The notes under the pieces are model-generated. The model made no database searches, had not been told where the DNA came from, and was given only the letters and a program-made list of their open reading frames with translations. A program made the translations under genes and the position numbers. Positions 6,070 to 13,668 of a stretch of DNA of 16,515 nucleotides are shown in pieces. Source of the DNA: an uncultured Allobaculum sp. GTDB taxonomy: Bacteria > Bacillota_I > Bacilli_A > Erysipelotrichales > Erysipelotrichaceae. The stretch's first letter is position 1, and every line of letters begins with the position of its first letter. Location: assembly GCA_910577085.1 (NCBI GenBank), contig CAJTLE010000062.1, positions 1-16,515 on the forward strand, given 5' to 3'.

Positions 6070-7035
6070 TTATGCATCAACTTCTGCCAGAAAGGCATCA
6101 ACGGCTTCTTTGGTTGGCATGGCAGGAATGGCACCATGTTTGCGAACAGTCAGAGCAGCTGTCGCATTGGCAAAGTGCAAGAAGGATTCCAGGGTATCCA
6201 GATCGATTTCATCGAGTGGTTTGTCAGCATGAGCGACCTGGGTGAGCATGGCGGCCCAGAAGGAGTCACCGGCGCCATTGGTATCTGCAACTTCAGATTT
6301 AAAGCCATCGACAATGCGGGCCCCTTCTTTGTTGGCGACTAACGCACCATGGCTGCCTAAGGTAACCGCAACGATTTTTGGTCCCTGACCAAGCAGAATT
6401 TCAGCGGCTTCTTTTGGATCTTCATGACCGGAAAGCAGAGTGGTTTCTTCATCGGAGATCTTCATGATGTCGGCATACGGAACCAGGGAACGCATCTGTT
6501 TGATGGCTTCTTCTTCACTGTCCCATAACGAAGCGCGATAGTTTGGGTCATAGGAGATCGTGACGCCGTTGTCTTTGGCCAGTTCGATCGCTTTAAAAGT
6601 TGCACTTCGGGCTGGTTCATCGGTTAAGGATAAGGAACCAACATGGAAGATCTTCGAGTTGGCGATCAGATCCGGATTCATTTCTTCAAAGGTCATCTGG
6701 GTATCGGCACCAGGTTTGCGGGAGAAAGAGAATTCTCTTTCGCCATCGGGTCCAACACTGACAAAAGCCAGTGTGGTAAAGAAATCGCCGTCCTGAACAA
6801 GGTTGGAAACATCAACACCTTCGGCATCGAGGACACCTTTTAACATCGTGCCGTGCATATCTTCACCGGTCTTACCGATAAAGGCACTGGTTCCGCCTAA
6901 GCGTTTGACGCCAACGCATACATTGGCTGGCGCTCCGCCTGGATGCTGAGCAAACAGAGCAGCACCGCCTTCGTTGACGCCGTCAAAGGTAAAATCGATC
7001 AGGATTTCTCCAAAAGTAGTTACATCAGTTTTCAT
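6070..7035 (-). CDS. scrK: Fructokinase (PfkB/ribokinase family)
   Basis: This 321-residue cytoplasmic sugar kinase phosphorylates, with ATP, the fructose released by sucrose-6-phosphate hydrolase. PfkB signature 1 is at about 32-48 (PGGAPANVCVGVKRLGG). Signature 2 is DTNGAGDSF at 251-259, with Asp257 as the expected catalytic base and the GAGD anion hole. The length is typical of bacterial fructokinases. The ATG at 7035 is preceded by AGGAG. It lies 70 bases after the scrB stop with no terminator between, so the two are very probably co-transcribed. A small CTGCT/AGCAG hairpin sits at its ribosome binding site. Ribokinase-like relatives exist for other sugars, but the sucrose context makes fructose the likely substrate. 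Confidence 0.9.
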   Translation of the reverse strand: MKTDVTTFGEILIDFTFDGVNEGGAALFAQHPGGAPANVCVGVKRLGGTSAFIGKTGEDMHGTMLKGVLDAEGVDVSNLVQDGDFFTTLAFVSVGPDGEREFSFSRKPGADTQMTFEEMNPDLIANSKIFHVGSLSLTDEPARSATFKAIELAKDNGVTISYDPNYRASLWDSEEEAIKQMRSLVPYADIMKISDEETTLLSGHEDPKEAAEILLGQGPKIVAVTLGSHGALVANKEGARIVDGFKSEVADTNGAGDSFWAAMLTQVAHADKPLDEIDLDTLESFLHFANATAALTVRKHGAIPAMPTKEAVDAFLAEVDA

Positions 7036-7105
7036 ATTCTCTTTCTCCTACGCTGCTTGAGCAGTTTTTTAGATGGTATGGATTGTGCGGATTGAAGTGG
7101 TGAAG

Positions 7106-8557
7106 TCAGGCAATTGCTGGATCGCTTTTTTCCAGCTTTTCTTCAACTTCAAATGCATTCATGGTCCAGAGGGTTCCTTTGAATGGAGCGCTGGTGCAAA
7201 GACTCAGATCTTCTGGTGCATCGTAAATCCGGGTGGTCAGGGCATGCTGGCCATGGTTGATAAAAATTTCCAGGCTGGAAGTATCCGAGAAGACATCCAG
7301 ACTTTCAATCTTGGCGATCGCAATGTGACGGCTGTTACGTCCAGAGCCGCTGGATTTGAGATCCATGGTAAACAGGCCATTGGCAAAGGATAACGTGCAA
7401 TCCTTACGAAGCGTAATCGTCCAGGCATCGGTCTGAGGGTGAAGTTCCAGATGAACTGCCTTGCCTGGCAGAGTCAGGCAGCTGTCGGCCGCCAGATCGA
7501 TGTCCAGTTTTTCGCCATGCAGATGGAGGATTTCTTCAATCGGGAACTGGTAAATTCGATCCTTTTTGAAATGCAGCTCCCGGGGCAGCGTTAAAGCGTG
7601 CTGCCAGTTGGCTTCCACCGTCGGGTTGGTGTAATCGGCATCGGGAATTCCCATCCAGCCGATCAGAATCCGGCGGCCTTTTTCATCCTGGAAACTCTGG
7701 GGAGCATAGAAATCAAAGCCGTTATCGAACTCTTTGAAATTGGACACTGTCTGGTCATGGTCAAGCGATCCATTCACCTCAAACCATCCATTCTGATAAA
7801 TATTTTCGTACAGAATTCCGTCCTGCGCTACACCTTGCGGGCAGGTCATGAGAATTGTTTTGCCATCGAGTTCAAAAAGATCCGGGCATTCCCACATGTA
7901 GCCAAAATCCTTTTCAGGCCGGATGGTCGAGATGTGTTTCCAGTCGTGCAGATCTTTGGAGACGAAGACTTCAGCCTGGCCATGGCTGTCTTTGGTGCGG
8001 GCTCCTAAAACCATGTAGTACTGGCTATCACGTTTCATGATTTTTGGATCGCGGACATGGCAGGAGAGATCGTCAGGATAATCTTTGTTTTTGAGCAGAA
8101 CTTCTTTTGGGCCAAATGTAAAGCCATCGGGGCTTTCGCTGTGGACAACCCAATGGATCCGGCCGCTGTTGATGTAGTCATAGTCCCCGGCAAGCTTGTT
8201 GTTGCCCGTGTAGAAGAAATGCAGTTTGCCATCGTCATCGATGAACGCACTGCCGGAGTACGAACCTTTTCCATCCGCTTCGGTATCCGGAACAAAAGGA
8301 TCGTTTTCTTCCTGGTAGTGGATGAAATCTTTGGTGGTGTAATGACCCCAGCCGCGATGATCGGCTCCGGTTGGATTGCCTGGTGTGTATTGATAGAAGA
8401 TATGGTACAGACCGTTGTACTGACAAAGACCATTCGGGTCATTGAGCCATCCAACAGGCGGCATCAGATGATAAGTCAGGCGGTTTGGATCCTGTTTGAC
8501 TGCGTTTCTTGCTTTCTGGCTTTGAGGGCGGGTAAATTCTTCGCGTACTGAGTTCAT
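7106..8557 (-). CDS. scrB: Sucrose-6-phosphate hydrolase (GH32)
   Basis: This 483-residue glycoside hydrolase family 32 enzyme cleaves sucrose-6-phosphate, delivered by the PTS, into glucose-6-phosphate and fructose in the cytoplasm. The five-bladed propeller domain carries the catalytic triad in order: the nucleophile Asp40 in WLNDPNG, the transition-state stabiliser Asp170 in RDPK, and the acid/base Glu223 in ECPD. A C-terminal beta-sandwich follows from about residue 350. No signal peptide is present, which fits an intracellular ScrB rather than a secreted invertase or levanase. The ATG at 8557 has GAGG seven bases upstream. The gap to scrA is 366 bases and contains two strong hairpins, one of them a terminator, with no clear promoter between the terminator and this start. 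Distal expression may therefore depend on read-through. Confidence 0.93.
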   Translation of the reverse strand: MNSVREEFTRPQSQKARNAVKQDPNRLTYHLMPPVGWLNDPNGLCQYNGLYHIFYQYTPGNPTGADHRGWGHYTTKDFIHYQEENDPFVPDTEADGKGSYSGSAFIDDDGKLHFFYTGNNKLAGDYDYINSGRIHWVVHSESPDGFTFGPKEVLLKNKDYPDDLSCHVRDPKIMKRDSQYYMVLGARTKDSHGQAEVFVSKDLHDWKHISTIRPEKDFGYMWECPDLFELDGKTILMTCPQGVAQDGILYENIYQNGWFEVNGSLDHDQTVSNFKEFDNGFDFYAPQSFQDEKGRRILIGWMGIPDADYTNPTVEANWQHALTLPRELHFKKDRIYQFPIEEILHLHGEKLDIDLAADSCLTLPGKAVHLELHPQTDAWTITLRKDCTLSFANGLFTMDLKSSGSGRNSRHIAIAKIESLDVFSDTSSLEIFINHGQHALTTRIYDAPEDLSLCTSAPFKGTLWTMNAFEVEEKLEKSDPAIA

Positions 8558-8621
8558 AATGTTTCCTCGTTTCTATTGGGTCAGAGAATTGCTGATGGGT
8601 ATTGCTTATTGTTGATGGTTT

Positions 8622-8692
8622 AAAAAAGACAGCAGCGGGCAGGTCCATTGAAAATTAACAGGGGGAGAAAGGGACCAGTCATCGCTGCTGTC
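8622..8692 (-). terminator. Terminator-type hairpin between scrA and scrB
   Basis: On the minus strand GACAGCAGCG (8692-8683) pairs perfectly with CGCTGCTGTC (8637-8628), followed by TTTTTT (8627-8622). The 45-base loop holds a second stem, GGTCC/GGACC (8672-8676 with 8642-8646). It lies 64 bases upstream of the scrB start. Confidence 0.75.
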
Positions 8693-8696
8693 AGGG

Positions 8697-8732
8697 GTAC
8701 AGATCCCGATGGTGAAAAGAGAGGATCTGTAC
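8697..8732. other. Perfect 10-bp hairpin preceding the terminator
   Basis: GTACAGATCC (8697-8706) pairs with GGATCTGTAC (8723-8732) around a 16-base loop. It lies four bases from the terminator hairpin. The overlapping perfect palindrome ATCTGTACAGAT (8725-8736) offers an alternative fold, as expected if the RNA can switch between structures. Confidence 0.65.
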
Positions 8733-8923
8733 AGATGGGGGGTGCCGAACATAAGTGAGCCTGAAAGAGAGATGGCTGTTTTTCTTATTGTATCGGGTAT
8801 TGCATTGGGAATTTGTAAGGGAAGGTAAATTTACGGTTTATCTTCAACTTTTTCGTGTGTTTGTAAATTTCTTGCTTTTCTAAATTTCTAAGTCTTTTAA
8901 GTCGTCTAAACTTTTGACTTTTC

Positions 8924-10891
8924 TTATTCAGAAATCGTCACGACGGTTTCACCAGCTTTGACTGGTCCTTCTTTGACCATCGTAAATGGTTTTGCGTTGG
9001 TAACAACAACAGGGGTTTCAATCGACAGGCCGGCATCCTGAATGGCTTTCAGATCAACTTTCAGTAAGAGCTGACCAGCTTTGATTTTGTCACCCTGGTT
9101 GACCATGGTGGTAAATGGTTTTCCTTCCAGGTTTACAGTGTCCATGCCCACGTGGATTAACAGTTCGGTTCCATCGTCGGATTTCAGACCAATCGCATGT
9201 TTGGTTGGGAAAATCAGCATGATTTCACCATCAACTGGGGAGTAGAGGTTGCCATCTTCTGGGGTAATCACAATGCCATCGCCCATGGCTTTGGAAGCAA
9301 AGACGCCATCTTTGCATTCAGATACAGGTTTTACAGTGCCGTTGAATGGTGCATGAACAGCGTGTTTGTCATCAGAATCTACAGTTACATTTGTTGGAGC
9401 AGCGGATGGTTCTTCTTTTGTTTCTTTCTTAGCATTTTTCTTGAGGGAGAAGCCTTTTTTGCCAGAAGTTTTTTCGTCAGCGCCTTCTGGATGTTTTTTC
9501 ATGAAGTACCAGGTTAATCCGAAGGATACAGCCATCGATAATGCGATACCGATGAAGAAGTTACCCCATGATTGTGGAGCGATTGAAATAAAGCCAGGCA
9601 GACCAGCAGCACCCATTGCTAAGGCAAGAGTATGAGTTGCAGCAATCCATGCCGAACCAACAGCGGAACCGATGATTGCAGCGTAGAACGGATATTTCAG
9701 TTTCAGTGTGACACCAAACATTGCTGGTTCCGTAATTCCAAGCAGAGCGGAAATACCGGAAGCCGAGCAGATGGATTTCAGTTTGTCATTCTTAGTTGTC
9801 ATTAAAACCGCAAGAACAGCAGCACCCTGAGCAACGTTGTTCATCGAAGCTGTTGGGAAGATGAAGGATCCGCCAGTGGTTTCAGCTGCAGCAATCAGCT
9901 GAGTTTCAATTGCGGTGAAGGAGTGGTGCATACCAGTGATGGTAATTGGAGCATATAACAGACCGAAGATAGCACCGCCGACAAAGCCGAGTGTGGAATA
10001 GAGCCAGGACAGACCATAAGCAATCCAGTCACCAACGGTACGCATGATTGGACCAACAAACAGGAAGGTCAGAACTGCAGTGATCAGGATCGAGAGTAAT
10101 GGAGTGGTCAGGTTGTCTAACCAGCTTGGAGTGATCTTGTGCAGTTTCTTTTCGATAGTAGCCAGAATCCAGGACACAACCAGAACAGGAAGAACAGTTC
10201 CCTGATAGCCGATGGCCTGAACTTCAAGACCAAACCAGTTCCATGTTGGGATGGATTCCGCAGAAGCTAAAGCGTAAGCATTGAGCAGATCTGGATGAAC
10301 CATGACCATACCCATGGCAGCACCAAGGTATGGATTACCACCAAATTTCTTTGTAGCGGAGATACCGATCAGAACCGGCAGGAAGGTAAATGGAGCATTG
10401 GCACATAAGTTGATGAAGGAAGCCAGACCTTCAAATTCCGGCATGATTTCGATCAGCGATTTTCCGGGAACAAACAGACCTGAAGCCGTCAGGACGTTGT
10501 TGAGACCCATTAAAAGACCACCCGCTACGATAGCCGGGATGATTGGAACGAAGATATCAGACAGGACTTTGACAAACCGCATCACTGGGTTGCCTTTTTT
10601 ACCATTGGATTCTTCGGCTGGAGCAGCCGCTGCACCAGCACCTAAGCCGGTTTCTTTAAGAACTTCATCCGTAACAAGATTTACGGTTCCAGATCCAAGA
10701 ATGATCTGGTACTGATCGTTAGCCAGGAACACGCCCTTGACCTGGTCAACGTCGGTCAGTTTTGGTTCGTCGACTTTGTTATAGTCGCGCAGTCTCAGAC
10801 GAAGTCGGGTTGCACAATGAACCGCTGAGATGATGTTTTCTTTGCCGCCTACATCCTGAATGATGTCTTTGGCGATCTGGTTGTAATCCAT
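8924..10891 (-). CDS. scrA: PTS sucrose-specific EIIBCA permease
   Basis: This 655-residue, three-domain PTS permease of the glucose-sucrose superfamily takes up sucrose as sucrose-6-phosphate using phosphate from HPr. EIIB occupies about 1-85, with phospho-Cys26 in HCATRLRLRL. EIIC spans about 105-465, with several hydrophobic membrane segments and the substrate-binding GITEPAMFG motif around 385-393. A charged, Lys-rich linker (467-500) leads to EIIA at about 505-655, where His580 in LLIHVGMD is the phosphorylation site and His565 (TKHAIG) supports it. ATG 10891 has GGAG upstream. It heads the sucrose operon with its own promoter, cre site and operator boxes. Sucrose specificity is inferred from the adjacent hydrolase and fructokinase; trehalose and beta-glucoside permeases share this architecture. 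Confidence 0.92.
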   Translation of the reverse strand: MDYNQIAKDIIQDVGGKENIISAVHCATRLRLRLRDYNKVDEPKLTDVDQVKGVFLANDQYQIILGSGTVNLVTDEVLKETGLGAGAAAAPAEESNGKKGNPVMRFVKVLSDIFVPIIPAIVAGGLLMGLNNVLTASGLFVPGKSLIEIMPEFEGLASFINLCANAPFTFLPVLIGISATKKFGGNPYLGAAMGMVMVHPDLLNAYALASAESIPTWNWFGLEVQAIGYQGTVLPVLVVSWILATIEKKLHKITPSWLDNLTTPLLSILITAVLTFLFVGPIMRTVGDWIAYGLSWLYSTLGFVGGAIFGLLYAPITITGMHHSFTAIETQLIAAAETTGGSFIFPTASMNNVAQGAAVLAVLMTTKNDKLKSICSASGISALLGITEPAMFGVTLKLKYPFYAAIIGSAVGSAWIAATHTLALAMGAAGLPGFISIAPQSWGNFFIGIALSMAVSFGLTWYFMKKHPEGADEKTSGKKGFSLKKNAKKETKEEPSAAPTNVTVDSDDKHAVHAPFNGTVKPVSECKDGVFASKAMGDGIVITPEDGNLYSPVDGEIMLIFPTKHAIGLKSDDGTELLIHVGMDTVNLEGKPFTTMVNQGDKIKAGQLLLKVDLKAIQDAGLSIETPVVVTNAKPFTMVKEGPVKAGETVVTISE

Positions 10892-10924
10892 ACAGTCTCC
10901 TTTTTCTGCTTTCGCATTTCTCTT

Positions 10925-10945
10925 AACCGGTTTGTGGAACCGGTT
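10925..10945 (-). promoter_or_regulatory. Probable ScrR operator: two AACCGGTT boxes
   Basis: AACCGGTT occurs at 10925-10932 and again at 10938-10945, 13 bases apart, just downstream of the scrA -10. Each box is itself a palindrome centred on CG, as expected for LacI-family operators. In RNA the two copies could also pair into an eight-bp stem. The position suits steric repression by ScrR. Confidence 0.6.
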
Positions 10946-10956
10946 TTTACGATCTC

Positions 10957-10985
10957 ATAATATTCTGGTATCGGTTTCATGTCAA
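10957..10985 (-). promoter_or_regulatory. scrA promoter
   Basis: On the minus strand a perfect -35 TTGACA (10985-10980) is followed after exactly 17 bases by TATTAT (10962-10957), about 65 bases upstream of the scrA start. This is the best sigma-A promoter in the window. Confidence 0.8.
10966..10980 (-). promoter_or_regulatory. CcpA catabolite-responsive element (cre)
   Basis: ATGAAACCGATACCA, read on the minus strand, matches the degenerate cre consensus WTGNAANCGNWNNCW at every position. It fills the spacer of the scrA promoter, where CcpA binding would block RNA polymerase when preferred sugars are present. Confidence 0.65.
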
Positions 10986-11352
10986 TTGTCTTTTTGAAAT
11001 TTCTTAAGTTTTTTGAAAGGGCTTAATCTATGGGTTAAAGGCATATCAAATTCCCGTAAATAACTCAAGATTATAGACTTTCGAGTTTGGATTATTAGAA
11101 AACCGATTCCACATACATTCTTCAAAGTTCAAGATTACCCATATCAGAAACGAAATAATCCTAAAATACGGGTGATTATGGAAGGAAGAAGACAGAAGGT
11201 TTTGATTGAGCAGCCGTCAATGATGACAAAACTGCATTCTGGAAGGATCGCACCGGTTTTATGAAGAAAGACTTTAAGAAATTTAAAGGGATTTAAAACA
11301 AGAACAAAAACAGAAAATACATACCACTCACACAACATCCCAGACAAAGAAG

Positions 11353-11385
11353 GCTGTCGACAGCAAAAAGAAGGCTGTCGACAGC
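11353..11385. repeat. Two phased 12-bp palindromes (21-bp tandem unit)
   Basis: GCTGTCGACAGC, a perfect palindrome, occurs at 11353-11364 and 11374-11385. With flanking AAGAAG before and AA after each, the unit repeats with a 21-base period, two helical turns. This arrangement suits two regulator dimers on one DNA face, but the binding protein is unknown. Confidence 0.7.
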
Positions 11386-11555
11386 AATAGGGGATAGAGA
11401 ACAGAGACAGAAGATAGAGCACGGAGATAAAGAATTGCGGATGGAAATCGAGGAAAGAGGTTGGAAGAAATAAACCTTAGATGCCCTGGTCGCAAGAAAA
11501 TTGCCTCTATAGCAGAGATTGAAACCGAATACATGGTATTTCGCCCTTAAAAATG

Positions 11556-11591
11556 TTGATTGGTCATCAAAAATAATTGATCGGTCAACAA
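11556..11591. promoter_or_regulatory. Tandem MarR-type operator boxes
   Basis: TTGATTGGTCATCAA (11556-11570) and TTGATCGGTCAACAA (11577-11591) are near-copies 21 bases apart, each with inverted TTGAT/ATCAA-like arms. They end about 20 bases before the MarR start and are the obvious candidates for autoregulation. Confidence 0.5.
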
Positions 11592-11611
11592 ATCGGGAGT
11601 AATCTGAGCCC

Positions 11612-12118
11612 ATGGAACAGACAGAAAAGATGATCAAGTTTCTCAACACGCTTGGGGCGTTGGGCAAACAGATCAATAAATTCAAAGCGATTTATATGGA
11701 AGAGCAAGGCCTGAAGGGATCAGATCTTTCTTTATTGCTTACGCTCGACACGCATCCGCAGGGACTTCGGCCCGAGGAACTCTGTTCCTTGATTCATGCC
11801 GACAAAGCCCTGATTTCGCGCTCTTTAAAAAACCTCAAGACCAATGGACTGGTGATCAAAGATGAGACCACCGTCTATAAAGCTCGTTATTACTTAACCC
11901 AGAAAGGTAAAGAGCTGACCGAATATCTGGAAGTAGAAGCGGCAAAAGTTTTTGAAACCAGCCACATGGCCATCGATCAGAAGCAATGGGAAGCTTTCTA
12001 TGACTTCAGTACTGCATTGACCACTCAACTCGAACAGCAGATCGAAGCTAGAAAGAAACACCAGCTCGAACAGAAAAACAGCCAGGAATCATTTCCTGCT
12101 GAAAACCAGGCCAGCTAA
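11612..12118 (+). CDS. MarR-family transcriptional regulator
   Basis: This 168-residue winged-helix regulator starts MEQTEKMIKF. The DNA-binding core is at about 35-100: DLSLLLTLDTHPQGLRPEELCSLIHADKALISRSLKNLKTNGLV is the helix-turn-helix plus recognition helix, and the wing follows (KARYYLTQKGKEL). N- and C-terminal helices for dimerisation flank it, and a polar Q/E/K/N-rich tail ends the protein. GGGAG lies about 12 bases upstream of ATG 11612, rather long, so a start at Met7 is possible. Two TTGAT-type boxes directly upstream suggest autorepression. The next gene on the same strand, about 155 bases on, encodes a DegV/FakB lipid-binding protein, which may be a target. The ligand is unknown. 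Confidence 0.85.
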   Translation: MEQTEKMIKFLNTLGALGKQINKFKAIYMEEQGLKGSDLSLLLTLDTHPQGLRPEELCSLIHADKALISRSLKNLKTNGLVIKDETTVYKARYYLTQKGKELTEYLEVEAAKVFETSHMAIDQKQWEAFYDFSTALTTQLEQQIEARKKHQLEQKNSQESFPAENQAS

Positions 12119-12247
12119 ACCGGTAACCTGGATCAGAAGTAGAGGATAAACCCTTGAAACACCAAATTTGATCCCAGCTGCCAGGCTGTATATGCAGACA
12201 ACAAGAAAACAAAGACGATAAGAAGAAACGATAAGAAGAAAAGAAAA

Positions 12248-12260
12248 GCCGCAGCGCGGC
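12248..12260. other. GC-rich mini-hairpin at the degV ribosome binding site
   Basis: GCCGC-AGC-GCGGC forms a five-pair stem eight bases or fewer from the GAAAGGA ribosome binding site of degV. It follows a purine-rich tract with a direct repeat, ACGATAAGAAGA twice (near 12214 and 12227). It could modulate translation. Read on the minus strand it resembles a terminator, but no minus-strand gene ends here. Confidence 0.35.
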
Positions 12261-12273
12261 AGAAAGGATTTCT

Positions 12274-13113
12274 ATGATTTGGATTGTTACCGACAGTGCA
12301 CAGGAGACAAAAGACGCAAAGGACAAAGGCCTTGTCGTTGTCAAACTTCCGGTGCTGGTCAATGGCGAAGTGCCACAGGAAGAAATCACGGACGAACAGT
12401 TTTACTTACTGCTCGACTCAGAAAGCGTCAGTCTGACCACTTCTCAGTTCTCGCCAGCCGCTTTTGCGGATTTGTTTGAAGAACTCTTGAAAAATCCAGA
12501 AGACGAAGTGGTTGCGGTTTTACTCTCCTCCACCCTTTCAGGAACCTATAACTCCGCAAGACTTGCCGCCATGGAATTTGATGGCCGCGTTCACTTAGTC
12601 GATTCCAATAATGCCTGCCTGTCGCAGACGGCTTTAGTGCAGGAAGCTTTGCGTTTACGCGATCAGGAAATGAACGCCGCTGAAATTGCGGATGCCCTGG
12701 AACAGGCCAAAAAAGAAGTGAAACTGTTCGCGTTAGTTCCAACGCTCAAATATCTCAAAAAAGGCGGCCGGATTTCCGCTGCAAGAGCCACGATTGGTGA
12801 ACTGGCCGGGATCAAGCCAATTGTAACTATCGATGAGAACGGAGAAGTCGGGGTTGCTGCTCAGACTCGTGGGATCAAAAAAGCCATCCGCCAGATTGTC
12901 AGTCTTGTAGAAGAGGAAGGACTGGATCTGAATCGTCCAATCGTTCTTGGCTATTCTGGTCTGGATGATGCCAATGTCCATGCACTGATCACCGAACTGG
13001 AAAGTGCACTGGGCACGGATTTATCTCATGTTGAACCATGCTCCCTTTCTCAGGTCCTTGGTGTTCACGTTGGTCCAGGGGCTGCTGGTATTGGCTTCTT
13101 TACCAAGAAGTAA
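12274..13113 (+). CDS. DegV family protein (fatty-acid-binding, FakB type)
   Basis: This 279-residue protein belongs to the DegV family, whose studied members (FakB) bind a fatty acid and present it to FakA kinase for phosphorylation into phospholipid synthesis. The family hallmarks are present: the N-terminal VTDSA, TTSQFSPAAF near residues 55-64, the serine-rich SSTLSGTYNSA near 84-94, VDSNNACLSQ, and the glycine-rich LKKGGRISAARATIG. The C-terminal VGPGAAGIGFF is also typical. The length is normal. ATG 12274 has GAAAGGA upstream. A MarR regulator lies 155 bases before it and a MazG-like gene follows after 87 bases with no terminator, so a three-gene transcript is possible. No fakA kinase is in view. 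Confidence 0.9.
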   Translation: MIWIVTDSAQETKDAKDKGLVVVKLPVLVNGEVPQEEITDEQFYLLLDSESVSLTTSQFSPAAFADLFEELLKNPEDEVVAVLLSSTLSGTYNSARLAAMEFDGRVHLVDSNNACLSQTALVQEALRLRDQEMNAAEIADALEQAKKEVKLFALVPTLKYLKKGGRISAARATIGELAGIKPIVTIDENGEVGVAAQTRGIKKAIRQIVSLVEEEGLDLNRPIVLGYSGLDDANVHALITELESALGTDLSHVEPCSLSQVLGVHVGPGAAGIGFFTKK

Positions 13114-13200
13114 TTCCAATTGCGAAAAACAGGAATCAAGAAGCATACTGGAAACAGAAAATGCACAGATGCCTGATGAAGCAAAGAGAGGGGAGTATTG

Positions 13201-13521
13201 ATGGATATTCAGACTGTAACAGAAGAATTGAACCAGATGACGGAAGAAAGGGACTGGGATCAGTTTCACTCACCGGAAAATCTGGCGAAGTCGATTGTCA
13301 TTGAAGGAGCAGAATTGTTGGAATGTTTCCAGTGGGATTCCAATTATGATCTGGAACAGGTCAAAGCAGAACTGGCGGATGTTTTATCCTATTGCCTGAT
13401 GCTTTGCGACAAACTGAATCTGGATCCAGCTCAGATCGTTCACGATAAACTGCAGGCGACCCTCAAAAAATATCCGGTAGAAAAAGCCAAAGGTAAAAAT
13501 ACGAAATACACAGATCTTTAA
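13201..13521 (+). CDS. MazG-like nucleotide pyrophosphohydrolase
   Basis: This 106-residue, all-alpha NTP pyrophosphohydrolase is of the MazG-like/RS21-C6 type, which hydrolyses (d)NTPs to monophosphate and pyrophosphate and can cleanse damaged nucleotides. The diagnostic EXXE...EXXD metal-binding motif is present as Glu38-Glu41 (AELLE) and Glu57-Asp60 (ELAD), inside SIVIEGAELLECFQW and AELADVLSYCL. The C-terminus is basic. I chose ATG 13201, with AGGGGAG (13189-13195) at ideal distance; a TTG one codon upstream is less likely. A strong terminator follows, so it probably ends the degV transcript. Its position directly before mazEF recalls the mazEF-mazG linkage of other bacteria, but here the transcripts appear separate. 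Confidence 0.87.
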   Translation: MDIQTVTEELNQMTEERDWDQFHSPENLAKSIVIEGAELLECFQWDSNYDLEQVKAELADVLSYCLMLCDKLNLDPAQIVHDKLQATLKKYPVEKAKGKNTKYTDL

Positions 13522-13543
13522 TAAAGAGTAAAAATAAAGCTGA

Positions 13544-13610
13544 AAACAGGATGAACTCCAATCGAATCTGACCTGACGGTCATCGATGGTGTTCGTCCTG
13601 TTTTTGTTTT
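13544..13610 (+). terminator. Rho-independent terminator after the MazG-like gene
   Basis: A long imperfect stem starts with AACAGGA (13545-13551) against TCCTGTT (13596-13602) and continues GAAC/GTTC and CC/GG inward. TTTTTGTTTT follows on the plus strand. Confidence 0.85.
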
Positions 13611-13668
13611 AGAGGGCAAAGGAGACTGGAAAATCGATGAAGGCCTGGAATATACGAAGGGTAGTTTT

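Larger units (their letters stand above)
8558..8923 (-). other. Structured scrA-scrB intergenic region
   Basis: No gene lies in these 366 bases. In the direction of transcription, after the scrA stop, there is AT-rich sequence with a GTAAATTTAC palindrome (8825-8834), then a perfect hairpin (8697-8732), then a terminator-type hairpin (8622-8692), then about 64 bases leading into scrB. I found no convincing -35/-10 pair after the terminator. Confidence 0.65.
10892..11611. other. Divergent intergenic region between scrA and the MarR gene
   Basis: These 720 bases hold no convincing gene. They contain the scrA promoter, cre and operator boxes (10925-10985), AT-rich DNA, two phased GTCGAC-centred palindromes (11353-11385), a purine-rich tract (about 11386-11470) containing AGAGACAGA, and two MarR-type boxes (11556-11591). 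Short frames such as ATG 11178 (28 codons) have no ribosome binding site of note. Confidence 0.6.

Noticed and set aside
7053..7070. CTGCT-TG-AGCAG followed by T6 on the plus strand, a terminator look-alike
   Set aside because: The stem is only five pairs and no plus-strand gene ends here; it lies at the scrK ribosome binding site on the other strand.
8057..8551. 164-codon plus-strand frame
   Set aside because: It is antisense to scrB, whose active-site motifs prove the coding strand.
11178..11287. Short frames at ATG 11178 and about 11261, with a nearby ACCGGTTTT resembling a ScrR box
   Set aside because: The frames are 10-28 codons without homology, and the single half-like box is too degenerate and lacks a promoter context.
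11144..11685. Overlapping minus-strand frames rich in Ser, Leu and Phe between scrA and the MarR gene
   Set aside because: They translate a purine-rich tract on the other strand, have no ribosome binding sites, and cover the MarR boxes and start.
12048..12389. 113-codon minus-strand frame over the MarR end and degV start
   Set aside because: It is antisense to two well-supported genes and low in complexity.
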